Part shown: piece after piece, positions 41,257-50,802 of the stretch | Numbering within the stretch: the stretch's first letter is position 1 | Layout of the letters: each line of letters starts with the position of its first letter | NCBI GenBank assembly: GCA_018384375.1 | Contig: JAHAYJ010000082.1 | Coordinates: 1-64,000, forward strand | Direction: 5' to 3' | Length of the DNA stretch: 64,000 bases | DNA from: Lachnospiraceae bacterium | Lineage (GTDB): Bacteria > Bacillota > Clostridia > Lachnospirales > Lachnospiraceae | Notes under the pieces: generated by a model | The model's input: the letters and a program-made list of their open reading frames with translations, nothing else | Databases searched by the model: none | Told to the model about the DNA's origin: nothing | Program-made: the position numbers and the translations under genes

Positions 41257-44160
41257 ATGGCCAAAATTAAAGTGCATGAAATAGCAAAGGAATTGGGAAA
41301 GCAGAGCAAGGACGTGATTGCTTTCCTGCAGGATAAAGGAATTGAAGTAAAGGCTGCGCAGAGCTCTTTAGAGGAGGATGCAGCAGCAATGGTAAGAAAG
41401 GCATTCGGTGGTGTTGCCGAAGAAAAGAAGCCTGAAGCGGTAAAGGAGCCTGAAGAGGTAAAGAAGCCGGAGGAAGTGAAGACGGAAGAAGTATCTACGG
41501 CACCTGCAAAGAAGCCGGAAGCGCCGAAAGCACCGGTTGAGGGAGAGGCTCCCCGTAAGAAAAAGAAAATTATTTTTGTAAGCAATCCTCATAACAGTAA
41601 CATCCCCGGACAGCGTTCCCAGGGGCAGACAGACAGAAGACCTGCTCAGGGGAATAGCAGACCTATGCAGGGGGGAAACAGACCAAGCGGAAATCGTCCC
41701 AATCAGGGAAGACCGGCTCAGGAGGCACCGCACAAGATCATTCGTCCCCTTACCGCTCCATCTGTGATGGAAAGTACGCAGGTGGATTTTAAGCAGAATG
41801 CCAGAAAACTTGAAAATGAAAGACTGGCTGCAAAAAATGCGCAGGAAGCAAAGGATCAGGCAGCAAGGGCTGCTACGGAAGTGCAGAGAATGCAGCAGAC
41901 AGGCGACAACGGGGCAAGACCGGCACAGGCAAGAGAGAACGGCATGACAAGGCCGGTCGGTAGAGATGAAAGGTACCAGAGAAATGAGAGAGTTCAGGGA
42001 AGCGCTGGAAACAATCAGGGAGAAAGGGCTGCAAGGAACGACTCCCGCAGACCTGAAGGTGCTAATCGCACAGGGAATCAGGCTGGCAGGAGTGATTTCA
42101 GGAGCAATGGCACTGATCGGAATAATAACAGATCTGGTAACAATAGCGGCCGCAGTGAAAGAGGCTCTCAAGGACAGGATAATCGATTTAAGCGGTCCGA
42201 AAAGCCGTCTAAGAGTTTCGTTCCGGAAGCCCCGGGTAAGGAAGAAAAGCGTAGGGATGAGGAAAAACGCAGAAATAATCAGGAGAAAGATAGAAGATCC
42301 AGGAAGGACTTTATCTATGAAGAGGATGAAGCAGCAGTAAAGAATAAGAATAAGGCAGGGCGCTTCATCAAACCGGAGAAGAAGGTTGAGGAGGCTGTTG
42401 AAGAGCAGATCAAGGTGATCACAATTCCGGAATCTCTTACGATTAAGGAATTGGCTGACAAGATGAAGCTGCAGCCCTCTGCAATCATCAAGAAACTGTT
42501 CCTGCAGGGGCAGATCGTAACAGTCAATTCGGAAATTTCCTTTGAGGATGCCGAAAATATTGCGATTGATTATGAAATCATCTGCGAAAAGGAAGAAAAA
42601 GTAGATGTGATTGAGGAACTGCTCAAGGAAGAGGATGAGGCAGAAGAAACACTGACAGGCAGACCACCTGTTATCTGTGTCATGGGACATGTCGATCATG
42701 GTAAAACCTCTCTTCTTGATGCGATCCGTAAAACAAATGTAACAGATAAGGAAGCCGGAGGTATTACACAGCACATAGGTGCGTATACTGTGAATGTTAA
42801 CGGTCAGTCCATTACGTTTTTAGATACGCCGGGACATGAAGCGTTCACGGCAATGCGTATGCGTGGCGCAAATTCCACAGATATTGCAATTCTTGTAGTG
42901 GCTGCAGATGATGGTGTCATGCCGCAGACGGTAGAGGCAATCAACCATGCGAAAGCTGCCGGAATTGAGATCATTGTGGCAGTCAATAAAATTGATAAAC
43001 CCGGTGCCAATATTGACCGGGTAAAGCAGGAGATGACAGAGTATGAGTTGATCCCGGTGGATTGGGGCGGAAATACAGAATTTGTACCTGTATCCGCAAA
43101 ATCCGGTGAGGGGATCGAAACCCTGCTTGAAACGATCCTGCTTACAGCAGAGATTATGGAATTAAAGGCAAACCCCAACAGACGGGCAAGAGGTCTTGTC
43201 ATTGAAGCTGAGCTTGACAAGGGACGTGGACCAGTTGCAACGGTCCTGGTTCAGAAGGGTACACTGCATGTGGGAGATTTCATTTCTGCTGGAGCCAGCC
43301 ACGGTAAGGTAAGAGCCATGATAGATGATAAGGGCAGAAGAGTGAAGGAGGCAGCTCCGTCTACTCCTGTTGAAATTTTGGGCCTTTCCGATGTACCCAG
43401 TGCAGGCGAGGTATTCATTGCTCATGAAAACGATAAGACGGCTAAAACCTATGCAGAAACCTATCTGGCACAGAATAAGGAGAAGATGCTGGAGGAAACC
43501 AAGGCAAAAATGTCATTGGATGATCTCTTCAGCCAGATTCAGGCAGGTAATCTGAAGGAGTTGAATATTATCGTCAAGGCGGATGTCCAGGGTAGTGTTG
43601 AGGCCGTTAAGCAGAGTCTGATGAAGCTTTCCAATGAAGAGGTAGTCGTGAAATGTATTCATGGTGGTGTTGGTGCCATCAATGAATCCGATGTATCTTT
43701 GGCATCTGCATCAGCAGCAATTATTATCGGGTTTAATGTTCGACCTGACGCCATGGCGAAGACCATTGCCGAAAGGGAAGGCGTAGATATCCGGCTTTAC
43801 AAGGTAATCTATCAGGCAATTGAGGATATTGAAGCTGCAATGAAGGGCATGCTGGATCCGGTATTCGAGGAAAAAGTGATCGGTCATGCGGAGGTAAGAC
43901 AGATCTTTAAGGCATCGGCTGTCGGTAATATTGCAGGTTCCTATGTGCTTGACGGTGTATTCCAGAGAGACTGTAGGGTTCGCATTACCAGAGAAGGCGA
44001 GCAGATCTATGAAGGCGCACTGGCTTCATTAAAGCGTTTTAAGGATGATGTGAAGGAAGTGAAAGCGGGATTTGAATGTGGTCTCGTATTTGAGGGCTTC
44101 GATCAGATGCAGGAACTTGATATTGTCGAAGCTTATATTATGGTGGAGGTTCCCAGGTGA
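41257..44160 (+). CDS. infB: Translation initiation factor IF-2
   Basis: A 967-residue protein. The N-terminus begins with the IF2_N motif ([10 protein letters not shown]). Residues 55-380 are a low-complexity linker rich in Pro/Glu/Lys and then Asn/Gly/Arg. The GTPase domain starts with G-H-V-D-H-G-K-T-S near residue 478, then D-T-P-G-H-E and N-K-I-D. The C-terminal domains bind fMet-tRNA. It brings the initiator tRNA to the 30S subunit. ATG 41257 follows ACGGAGGTAGTGG. Confidence 0.97.
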   Translation: MAKIKVHEIAKELGKQSKDVIAFLQDKGIEVKAAQSSLEEDAAAMVRKAFGGVAEEKKPEAVKEPEEVKKPEEVKTEEVSTAPAKKPEAPKAPVEGEAPRKKKKIIFVSNPHNSNIPGQRSQGQTDRRPAQGNSRPMQGGNRPSGNRPNQGRPAQEAPHKIIRPLTAPSVMESTQVDFKQNARKLENERLAAKNAQEAKDQAARAATEVQRMQQTGDNGARPAQARENGMTRPVGRDERYQRNERVQGSAGNNQGERAARNDSRRPEGANRTGNQAGRSDFRSNGTDRNNNRSGNNSGRSERGSQGQDNRFKRSEKPSKSFVPEAPGKEEKRRDEEKRRNNQEKDRRSRKDFIYEEDEAAVKNKNKAGRFIKPEKKVEEAVEEQIKVITIPESLTIKELADKMKLQPSAIIKKLFLQGQIVTVNSEISFEDAENIAIDYEIICEKEEKVDVIEELLKEEDEAEETLTGRPPVICVMGHVDHGKTSLLDAIRKTNVTDKEAGGITQHIGAYTVNVNGQSITFLDTPGHEAFTAMRMRGANSTDIAILVVAADDGVMPQTVEAINHAKAAGIEIIVAVNKIDKPGANIDRVKQEMTEYELIPVDWGGNTEFVPVSAKSGEGIETLLETILLTAEIMELKANPNRRARGLVIEAELDKGRGPVATVLVQKGTLHVGDFISAGASHGKVRAMIDDKGRRVKEAAPSTPVEILGLSDVPSAGEVFIAHENDKTAKTYAETYLAQNKEKMLEETKAKMSLDDLFSQIQAGNLKELNIIVKADVQGSVEAVKQSLMKLSNEEVVVKCIHGGVGAINESDVSLASASAAIIIGFNVRPDAMAKTIAEREGVDIRLYKVIYQAIEDIEAAMKGMLDPVFEEKVIGHAEVRQIFKASAVGNIAGSYVLDGVFQRDCRVRITREGEQIYEGALASLKRFKDDVKEVKAGFECGLVFEGFDQMQELDIVEAYIMVEVPR

Positions 44161-44528
44161 GAAAAAACAGTATGAAGAATACCCGTATTAACGGGGAGGT
44201 GCAAAGAGTGCTGGCGGAGGTGATCCGTGCAGAAATCAAGGATCCCAGAATCAGCCCTCTTACCTCTGTGGTTTCTGTTGAGGTTGCACCGGATCTGAAG
44301 ACCTGTAAGGCATGGATCAGCGTTTACGGAGATGAAGAAGCACAGAAGGCCACCATCGAAGGCCTGAAAAGTGCAGAGGGATTTATTCGCAAGGAACTTG
44401 CGAGAAGAATCAATCTTCGCAATACACCGGAAATCCGGTTTATTGTAGACCAGTCCATTGCCTATGGTGTGAAGATGTCTAAGCTGATTGATGAAGTGAA
44501 CCGGACAAATGATCAGGAAGTGAATTAA
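44157..44528 (+). CDS. rbfA: Ribosome-binding factor A
   Basis: A 123-residue KH-like protein: [14 protein letters not shown], then [10 protein letters not shown], and a late L-R-N-T-P-E-I-R-F. It acts in the late processing of 16S rRNA on the 30S subunit, needed at low temperature. GTG 44157 overlaps the infB stop (GTGA) and has GAGG in its upstream region. ATG 44172 is an alternative without a clear ribosome site. Confidence 0.93.
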   Translation: MRKNSMKNTRINGEVQRVLAEVIRAEIKDPRISPLTSVVSVEVAPDLKTCKAWISVYGDEEAQKATIEGLKSAEGFIRKELARRINLRNTPEIRFIVDQSIAYGVKMSKLIDEVNRTNDQEVN

Positions 44529-44531
44529 TTT

Positions 44532-45482
44532 ATGAATATTTATGATGAAGTTAAAGGAGCGTCAACGATCGGTATCAGTGGCCATTTAAGACCTGACGGA
44601 GACTGCGTCGGGTCTGTAATGGGACTGTATCTGTATCTGAAAAAGGTCTGTCCGCAGGCACGGATAGAGGCATTCCTTGAGAAGCCGGCAGATATCTTTG
44701 CATGTATCAAGGGTGTAGAGGAAATTCGTACGGATTTTGTGACGGATATTGAAAACTTTGATGTGTTTATCGTGCTGGATGCGGCAAAGGATCGGATCGG
44801 AAAGGCCGAAGCGTTTTTTGATGCAGCAAAAAAGAAGATTAATATTGACCACCATGTCAGCAACAGTGGCTGTGGGGACAGGAATTATATTGTACCGTCG
44901 GCAAGCTCTTCCTGTGAGCTTATCTATGATGTGATTGAAGATAAATCACAGCTCGATGAAGAAATTGCTAAGGCTCTCTACATAGGAATCATTCATGATA
45001 CGGGAGTTTTTCAGTACTCCAATACTTCTCCGTCAACCTTAAAAGCAGCGGCGGAGCTGATTGCCTATGGGTTTGATTTCCCTAAGCTGATCGATGAGAC
45101 ATTTTATGAGAAGACCTATATACAGAATCAGATTCTGGGAAGGGCGCTTCTGGAAAGTATTTTATTTATGGATGGGAAATGCGTGGTCAGCATGGTCGAC
45201 AGGAAAACCATGAATTTTTATCAGGTGGAACCCTATGATCTTGATGGAATTGTAAGTCAGCTGCGAAACACAAAGGGCGTGGAATGTGCCATTTTTATGT
45301 ATGAGCTGAAAAGTCTGGAATATAAGGTGAGCTTACGTTCAAACGGTATGGTTGATGTGGCAAAGGTTGCGTCCTTTTTTGGGGGTGGCGGACATGTCAG
45401 AGCAGCGGGTGTGACGATGCAGGGAACCTTTCATGATATTGTAAACAATCTGTCTTCTCAGATTGCGTTGCAGTTGAAGTAA
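44532..45482 (+). CDS. nrnA: DHH/DHHA1 phosphoesterase (NrnA-like nanoRNase/pAp phosphatase)
   Basis: A 316-residue protein. G-H-L-R-P-D-G-D-C-V-G-S, D-A-A, I-N-I-D-H-H-V-S-N and D-T-G-V-F-Q-Y-S-N give the metal-binding residues of DHH enzymes. The C-terminal DHHA1 motif G-G-G-G-H-V-R-A-A-G is present. NrnA degrades short RNA oligonucleotides and pAp and sits beside truB and ribF in many Firmicutes, as here. It begins three bases after the rbfA stop. Confidence 0.93.
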   Translation: MNIYDEVKGASTIGISGHLRPDGDCVGSVMGLYLYLKKVCPQARIEAFLEKPADIFACIKGVEEIRTDFVTDIENFDVFIVLDAAKDRIGKAEAFFDAAKKKINIDHHVSNSGCGDRNYIVPSASSSCELIYDVIEDKSQLDEEIAKALYIGIIHDTGVFQYSNTSPSTLKAAAELIAYGFDFPKLIDETFYEKTYIQNQILGRALLESILFMDGKCVVSMVDRKTMNFYQVEPYDLDGIVSQLRNTKGVECAIFMYELKSLEYKVSLRSNGMVDVAKVASFFGGGGHVRAAGVTMQGTFHDIVNNLSSQIALQLK

Positions 45483-45500
45483 CATGAGGATGTTAGAAAC

Positions 45501-46424
45501 ATGTATCACGGAATTATTAACGTGTATAAAGAAGCCGGCTATACCTCTCATGATGTGGTAGCAAAGCTTCGAGGCATATGCAAACAAAAAAAGATAGGAC
45601 ATACAGGAACCCTTGATCCGGATGCGGTGGGGGTTCTTCCTGTATGCCTTGGAAACGGAACAAAGCTTTGTGATATGCTGACGGACAGACAAAAGGAATA
45701 TGTGGCTGTTTTTCGTCTGGGAATCACCACCGATACACAGGATGGATCCGGGAAAATACTGGAAAAGAAGGAAGTGAAGGTATCTGTTGATGAGGTAAAA
45801 AAAGTAATCCTTTCTTTTCAGGGAAATTCCCTGCAGATCCCGCCCATGTATTCTGCCCTTAAGGTAAATGGAAAAAAGCTCTATGAACTGGCAAGACAGG
45901 GGAAGGAAGTAGTAAGAGAGGCAAGGCCGATTACGGTTTATGCCATAGAAATTCTTGAAGAAAGTCATCCGGAGTACACTATTCGGGTGGAATGCTCAAA
46001 AGGTACCTATATCCGGACCCTATGCCATGACATCGGACAGGCCCTGGGATGCGGTGCCGTCATGACGAAGCTTACCAGAAGCCGTGTGGGAGAATTTCGG
46101 ATAGAGGAGGCCCATAGACTTGAGGATATCCAAAAGCTGGCAGAGGAAGGCAGGCTGGCAAGGATAGTAGTTCCGGTAGAGAAGATGTTTGAGACACTGC
46201 CCAAATTAAAGGTAAAAAAAGAATGGGATAATGCCTTAAAAAACGGAAACCAGATGAAAAAATCCGAATTCATGGAAATAGCCGGGAACACAGACAGGAT
46301 GCCGGAGCCTGCCGACGGAGAAGAATTCCGGGTGTACAGTTATGAAGATGTTTTTTTTGGTATTTATCAGTATGAGCAAAAGCGAAAGCTGTTTTGCCCT
46401 GTCAAGCTTTTTATCACAACCTAG
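45501..46424 (+). CDS. truB: tRNA pseudouridine(55) synthase
   Basis: A 307-residue protein. G-H-T-G-T-L-D-P-D-A-V-G-V-L-P near residue 40 contains the catalytic Asp, with K-A-G-Y-T-S-H-D-V-V and P-P-M-Y-S-A-L-K-V-N-G-K-K as further TruB motifs. It changes U55 of tRNA to pseudouridine. A PUA-like C-terminal region follows. The ribosome site (GAGGATG) is moderate. It lies 60 bases before ribF. Confidence 0.95.
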   Translation: MYHGIINVYKEAGYTSHDVVAKLRGICKQKKIGHTGTLDPDAVGVLPVCLGNGTKLCDMLTDRQKEYVAVFRLGITTDTQDGSGKILEKKEVKVSVDEVKKVILSFQGNSLQIPPMYSALKVNGKKLYELARQGKEVVREARPITVYAIEILEESHPEYTIRVECSKGTYIRTLCHDIGQALGCGAVMTKLTRSRVGEFRIEEAHRLEDIQKLAEEGRLARIVVPVEKMFETLPKLKVKKEWDNALKNGNQMKKSEFMEIAGNTDRMPEPADGEEFRVYSYEDVFFGIYQYEQKRKLFCPVKLFITT

Positions 46425-46484
46425 GGAATTTCTGCGGAGCAAACGGCATAACCGGCGGAATGTTCGGCTTGCGGAAAGGGAAGA

Positions 46485-47405
46485 ATGGAAATTATTCAGA
46501 ATACCACAGAATTTCATATAGAAAGCCGGACTGCCGTTGCAATCGGAAAATTTGACGGGATTCACAGAGGACATGAAAAATTATTATCCTGCATTTTAGA
46601 GCAAAAGATGGCCGGGATGCAGGCAGTTGTTTTTACTTTTTTTCCATCGGCGGCAGTTTTTTTTGGACAGGCAGCGGATGCAGAGCTGACGACCAGAGAG
46701 GAAAAAAGGAAGCATTTTGAAAAAATGGGGATCGATATTCTGATTGAATTCCCGTTAAACCAAAAGACAGCAGCTATTTTACCGGAGGAATTTGTAAGAA
46801 AAATTCTTGTAGGACAAATGCATGCAGGCTATATTGCTGCGGGAACTGATCTGTCCTTTGGCTATAAAGGCCGGGGGGATCAGGTTCTGCTGAATGCGCT
46901 TGCACCGGAGTTTCATTATCAGGTCCATATTATCGACAAGGTCTTTGAAAACGGAAGGGAAATCAGTTCTACTTATGTACGGGAAATGGTGGAAAAAGGT
47001 GATATGATTACGACTCGACAGCTTTTGGGAAGACCTTACAGTTTTGAAGGACAGGTGGAGAGAGGAAACCGGCTTGGAAGACGGATGGGTATGCCGACCT
47101 TAAATCTTTATCCGAAACCGGAAAAGCTGTTACCACCGAAAGGCGTATATTATTCCAGGGTTCTTTTTGAGGGAGGGACCTATCCGGGAATTACCAATAT
47201 CGGGCAAAAGCCTACGGTTAATGATACGAATACAGTCAGTGTGGAAACCTATCTGTATGATTTTGACAGAGATATGTATGGAAAGGAAATTGTGACAGAA
47301 TTGTTACAGTTTAAGCGGCCGGAAAAGAAATTCGAGGATATTAGAATGCTGAAGCTGCAGATGGAAACCGATATTGCTGAAGGAAGAAAATACCATGAGC
47401 ATTAA
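46485..47405 (+). CDS. ribF: Bifunctional riboflavin kinase/FAD synthetase
   Basis: A 306-residue protein. I-G-K-F-D-G-I-H-R-G-H near residue 20 is the FMN adenylyltransferase motif. The C-terminal riboflavin kinase has G-R-R-M-G-M-P-T-L-N and G-V-Y-Y-S-R-V. It phosphorylates riboflavin to FMN, then adds AMP to give FAD. It often follows truB, as here. Confidence 0.95.
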   Translation: MEIIQNTTEFHIESRTAVAIGKFDGIHRGHEKLLSCILEQKMAGMQAVVFTFFPSAAVFFGQAADAELTTREEKRKHFEKMGIDILIEFPLNQKTAAILPEEFVRKILVGQMHAGYIAAGTDLSFGYKGRGDQVLLNALAPEFHYQVHIIDKVFENGREISSTYVREMVEKGDMITTRQLLGRPYSFEGQVERGNRLGRRMGMPTLNLYPKPEKLLPPKGVYYSRVLFEGGTYPGITNIGQKPTVNDTNTVSVETYLYDFDRDMYGKEIVTELLQFKRPEKKFEDIRMLKLQMETDIAEGRKYHEH

Positions 47406-47408
47406 TAT

Positions 47409-47437
47409 TTGACAGAAAAGCCGTTGATTGTTATAAT
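47409..47437 (+). promoter_or_regulatory. Consensus sigma-A promoter of the NlpC/P60 gene
   Basis: TTGACA (47409-47414), a 17-bp spacer and TATAAT (47432-47437). Both boxes and the spacing match the ideal, which is unusually strong for this window. Confidence 0.88.
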
Positions 47438-47451
47438 GACCATGTTAGATT

Positions 47452-47468
47452 TGTAACAAATTTGTAAT
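47452..47468 (+). promoter_or_regulatory. WalR-like binding site
   Basis: TGTAAC, 5 bases and TGTAAT (47452-47457, 47463-47468) match the WalR consensus TGTWAH-N5-TGTWAH. It lies just after the predicted transcription start of a wall hydrolase gene, the place for repression by the cell-wall regulator. A random match in A/T-rich DNA is possible. Confidence 0.5.
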
Positions 47469-47484
47469 ATTTCGGAGGGCTATT

Positions 47485-48546
47485 TTGAAAGGATACCTGA
47501 GATATAGTATATATGCATTTACGGCAACACTTGTTTTATGGCAGCCAATAAAGGCCGGTGCAACAGAAATTTCCGGCACAATTACGCAGGAAGAGAGTGC
47601 AAGAAGTGAACAGCTATTAACTGCTGGGGTGGGAGATCTGTTTTCCACTTTGCTTACAAAAGCGGAGTACTTAGAAATTGCAAAAGCTGCAGAGGGAGCA
47701 CTCTGGGGATATACGCACCTGGGAATCTGCAATGTGGAAGAAAACAATCTGAATATCAGAAAAGAGCCGGATGAGTCCGGCAAGCTGGTCGGAAAACTAC
47801 CTAAACATGCCGCCTGTGAGATCATTAGCAGCGAGGATGGCTGGGCATATGTAAAATCCGGCAAGGTGGAAGGATATGTAAAGGAAGAATATCTTCTTAC
47901 CGGTTATGAGGCGAAAAAGAAGGGCGAAGAGCTTGCATCGGCTATTGCAGTTGCGAATACGGATGGACTGAACGTGAGAGAAGAGCCTAATACTGATGCT
48001 GAGATCATTACACAGATTGCTTCCGGAGAACAGCTGGATATTATAGAAATTATGGATGAAGGCTGGATCAAGGTAGATCTGGATGGAGAAGAAGTGTATG
48101 TGTCCGGTGATTATGTGGAAGTGAAATCCGATCTGGCAACGGCAATTACGATGACAGAACTTTTATATGGACAAGGCGTTTCAGATGTGAGAGTTGACCT
48201 TTGTCAATATGCAAAGCAGTTTCTGGGGAACCCTTATGTATGGGGCGGCACCAGCCTGACAAAAGGAGCAGACTGTTCCGGCTTTGTTCTGAGTGTTTTT
48301 GCAAAATATGGTGTAAGCCTGCCGCATTCTTCCAGGGCACAGGCGAACTGCGGCACTAAGATCAGTGCATCAGAGCTGCAGGCTGGAGATCTGATCTTCT
48401 ATGCGAAGGGCGGTACCATCAATCATGTGGCAATTTATATCGGAGGAGGGCAGGTGATTCACGCCAGCAGCCCCAAAACCGGAATTAAGATTTCCAATTA
48501 CAATTACCGGACACCCTATAAGATGGTTCGAATTCTGCAGGATTAA
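47485..48546 (+). CDS. Secreted NlpC/P60 peptidoglycan hydrolase with two SH3 domains
   Basis: A 353-residue protein. It has a signal peptide (about 1-27, with A-G-A-T before the likely cut), two bacterial SH3 domains (about 80-140 and 150-212, with N-L-N-I-R-K-E-P and G-L-N-V-R-E-E-P) and an NlpC/P60 domain from about 235. Cys264 (A-D-C-S-G-F), His314 (N-H-V-A-I-Y) and His326 (V-I-H-A-S) are the predicted catalytic residues. It should cut peptide links in cell-wall stem peptides. The start is TTG 47485, set by TTCGGAGGGC eight bases upstream. A consensus promoter and a WalR-like site lie before it. Confidence 0.93.
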   Translation: MKGYLRYSIYAFTATLVLWQPIKAGATEISGTITQEESARSEQLLTAGVGDLFSTLLTKAEYLEIAKAAEGALWGYTHLGICNVEENNLNIRKEPDESGKLVGKLPKHAACEIISSEDGWAYVKSGKVEGYVKEEYLLTGYEAKKKGEELASAIAVANTDGLNVREEPNTDAEIITQIASGEQLDIIEIMDEGWIKVDLDGEEVYVSGDYVEVKSDLATAITMTELLYGQGVSDVRVDLCQYAKQFLGNPYVWGGTSLTKGADCSGFVLSVFAKYGVSLPHSSRAQANCGTKISASELQAGDLIFYAKGGTINHVAIYIGGGQVIHASSPKTGIKISNYNYRTPYKMVRILQD

Positions 48547-48556
48547 TAAAATAACT

Positions 48557-48634
48557 CAGATGTAACCAAAGCCGGTGGTTGTATTTATGTGTTTCTTACA
48601 CTTAAATACAACCACCGGCTTTGCGTTACATCTG
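48557..48634. repeat. Long near-perfect inverted repeat between convergent genes
   Basis: Left arm 48557-48587 (31 bases) and right arm 48603-48634 (32 bases) are complementary apart from one extra base, around a 15-base loop that can itself close by a few pairs. There is only a short T run (GGCTTTG). It lies between the converging NlpC/P60 and MCP genes and probably works as a strong transcript end in either direction, perhaps also protecting the RNA. Confidence 0.8.
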
Positions 48635-48713
48635 TACAGTGAAATAAGCATTTATATTGGTTGGGTTCGCCAAATGCCGGAATGTTTATAGCCGCACCGC
48701 TAAGGGGTATATG

Positions 48714-49988
48714 CTACATATGGAATCTTTCCAGTTGGGATTGCAATCCTTCTGAGAGAGAGGAGAGCTGTAATCCGTGGGAGGCAAGGGTTTCTGCGGT
48801 ACTTGTCAATTCCTCCGAGGAGGCGGTAATCTCTTCCGTGGAGGCGGCAGTTTCCTGGGTGGAAGCGGAAAGAGAATCAATTTCTGCCATGATCGCCTTT
48901 TCTGCAAGAGAGAGTTGGGTCAAGTTGTTGGAAATGGTATGAATTTCAGCGGATGCTTTTGTAATGTCATTTCCCAGCTTGATAAATAACTGGTGCGTTT
49001 CTTTGATCTCATTGTTTTCTGTCTGGGTGATTTCCTGTACCCGGTTCATACATTCCACTGTCTTATCGGACTCGGAAAGAAGGTTTTTGATTACGGTATC
49101 AATATTTTGAGCCGAGGAGCTTGACTGCTCGGCAAGGTTCTTGATCTGTTCAGCGACAACTGCAAAGCCACGTCCCTGTTCACCGGCTCTTGCGGCTTCT
49201 ATGCTTGCATTCAGGGCAAGAAGATTTGTTTCCGCTGCAATGGAAGCAATGAATTCCGCGGCGGTTTGGATTTCCATGGAAGCGCGGTGTGTAGCTTCTG
49301 TTTGTGCAGCAATTTCACTGATCTCACGGCGGGTGACTTCGGAATTGTCATCCAGCTTCTGAACCAGTGCCTGCCCCTGAGTGCTGGAAGCGTTGATCTG
49401 CTCTACCAAAACGGAGAAGGCTTCTGTGTTTGCGGAAGACTGTTCGGCAAGGGTTTTGATCGTTGCCATTTTTTCCGATATGGTCTGTGTGGAAGCAGCC
49501 TCATCGGCGGCTCCCTTTGCGATATCTGACATCGCTGCTGCCAGATTTTCGGAAACAGAGGAGGTACTTTCCGTCATTAGTGACAGATCACCTGCAGATT
49601 GATTCAGTTCCCCTGAGGTTGTTGTGATCTGTGCAATGATCGCTGTAAGGCTTTCTTTCAGGTGCTGGGTGCTTCTTGCGAGAAGACCGGTTTCATCCTT
49701 ACGGTTTAAGATTTTTTCATTGATGGTGAAATTTAAATTTCCATCAGAAAGGGATTCCAGGTTGTCAGAAACGTGACGAATGCCGCCCACCAGCTTTTTG
49801 ACAATAAAATAGACAACTACGGCGGTAATAGCCAGTGTGATTATACCGATCCGGCACAGTGGCATCAGCATGACATCACGTGCCTCAGGATAATCCCGCA
49901 GATACAGCCAGGTAAAGAAAATAGATTCCGCTGTCATCAAAGTGATTGGTAACAGGGATATGATTTGGATTTTTCCTCTCAGTTTCAT
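48714..49988 (-). CDS. Methyl-accepting chemotaxis protein without extracellular sensor domain
   Basis: A 424-residue protein with two membrane helices (about 10-28 and 46-64) separated by a short loop, then a HAMP-like linker ([12 protein letters not shown]) and the signalling part with [20 protein letters not shown]. No ligand-binding domain exists outside the cell, so it may sense the membrane or a cytoplasmic signal. It is transcribed toward the NlpC/P60 gene. A run of three G/A bases (AGGGGGCTATT) before the ATG is the likely ribosome site. Confidence 0.9.
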   Translation of the reverse strand: MKLRGKIQIISLLPITLMTAESIFFTWLYLRDYPEARDVMLMPLCRIGIITLAITAVVVYFIVKKLVGGIRHVSDNLESLSDGNLNFTINEKILNRKDETGLLARSTQHLKESLTAIIAQITTTSGELNQSAGDLSLMTESTSSVSENLAAAMSDIAKGAADEAASTQTISEKMATIKTLAEQSSANTEAFSVLVEQINASSTQGQALVQKLDDNSEVTRREISEIAAQTEATHRASMEIQTAAEFIASIAAETNLLALNASIEAARAGEQGRGFAVVAEQIKNLAEQSSSSAQNIDTVIKNLLSESDKTVECMNRVQEITQTENNEIKETHQLFIKLGNDITKASAEIHTISNNLTQLSLAEKAIMAEIDSLSASTQETAASTEEITASSEELTSTAETLASHGLQLSSLSEGLQSQLERFHM

Positions 49989-50136
49989 AGTAATAGCCCC
50001 CTGAAGTATAAATGATTAGAATATGGTACAAAAGTACCAAAAATAGAATATCATATTTTCACTGAAATACCAATCATAAAATAAAATAATTTTATAAAAT
50101 GTGGAGAGGACTTTGCGAGAAATGAAGAAAATGGCC

Positions 50137-50165
50137 TTTACATAACAAAAGGATTGTGCTATGAT
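50137..50165 (+). promoter_or_regulatory. Promoter of rpsO
   Basis: TTTACA (50137-50142), a 17-bp spacer and TATGAT (50160-50165), 91 bases before the rpsO ATG. Confidence 0.6.
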
Positions 50166-50171
50166 TGAACA

Positions 50172-50256
50172 GTATGAAATTTAGCCGTCACTCAGAAGTA
50201 TGGAAACTCCGACCGTTTCTTGGTGGCAGGCGTTTGAAAAATAAGGAGGAAATACA
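50172..50256 (+). promoter_or_regulatory. rpsO 5' leader, possible S15-binding RNA
   Basis: An 85-base leader contains GCC...CAC and GTG...GGC segments that could close a small branched structure, with GGAAACTCC and ACC/GGT hairpins inside. S15 represses its own mRNA in several bacteria through leader structures that differ between lineages. No known S15 motif can be confirmed here. Confidence 0.3.
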
Positions 50257-50523
50257 ATGATTTCTAAGGAAAAGAAAACAGCAATCATGAAAGAGTATGC
50301 AAGATGTGAAGGTGATACCGGTTCACCGGAAGTACAGGTTGCAGTGCTGACGGCAAGAATTCAGGAGCTTACTGAGCATCTGAAGGAGCATCCGAAGGAT
50401 AACCATTCCAGAAGAGGTATGTTCAAAATGGTAGGTCAGAGACGTGGTCTTCTTAATTATCTGAAGGAAAAGGATATTGAAAGATACCGTGCTTTGATCG
50501 AAAAACTGGGACTTAGAAAATAA
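50257..50523 (+). CDS. rpsO: 30S ribosomal protein S15
   Basis: An 88-residue protein. [13 protein letters not shown], then H-S-R-R-G-M and R-R-G-L-L-N-Y-L, are the marks of S15, a primary 16S rRNA binder. The start follows AATAAGGAGGAAATACA. As in many bacteria, pnp comes next, though here a terminator lies between them. Confidence 0.98.
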   Translation: MISKEKKTAIMKEYARCEGDTGSPEVQVAVLTARIQELTEHLKEHPKDNHSRRGMFKMVGQRRGLLNYLKEKDIERYRALIEKLGLRK

Positions 50524-50537
50524 TGACAGTGATTTTA

Positions 50538-50571
50538 GGCGGAGTATACCGGTTTTCGGGCTCCGCCTTTT
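50538..50571 (+). terminator. Terminator after rpsO
   Basis: GGCGGAG (50538-50544) pairs with CTCCGCC (50561-50567) around a 16-base loop and is followed by TTTTATT. It lies 14 bases after rpsO and partly separates it from pnp. Confidence 0.8.
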
Positions 50572-50802
50572 ATTCCTTTATGGATTTTAGTTTCTGTCAG
50601 AGGCTTTTGTGGTAACAATCTGATAGAGGATTCAGGAATACACAAGGCGTTTGTGTCAAGAAGTAACATAGGTTTTTTGAGGAGAAATTTACAGAGAGTC
50701 TATGCTGCTTTTTGACAGAAGCCAAATAGCGGCTTCACGTCGTGTGGGCAGCTGTTTCCTTTATCAGACATTATATATAATGAAAAGAAAAGGAGAAAGA
50801 TT
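50572..50802 (+). promoter_or_regulatory. pnp leader region
   Basis: A 231-base region before pnp with no gene. It holds a 6-bp hairpin GAAGCC/GGCTTC (50718-50736) and a TATAAT-like box near 50775 that could be the -10 of pnp, though no clear -35 box is present. RNA secondary structure near the start may take part in PNPase control, which is inference. Confidence 0.3.

Noticed and set aside
41966-42340. 124-codon forward frame inside infB
   Set aside because: It lies in another frame of the Asn/Gly/Arg-rich linker of infB and has no start signal; infB itself is continuous.
41368-42774. Long reverse-strand frame (468 codons) opposite infB
   Set aside because: It mirrors the low-complexity linker and GTPase start of infB, has no ribosome site and no recognisable domain; it is a by-product of infB codon use.
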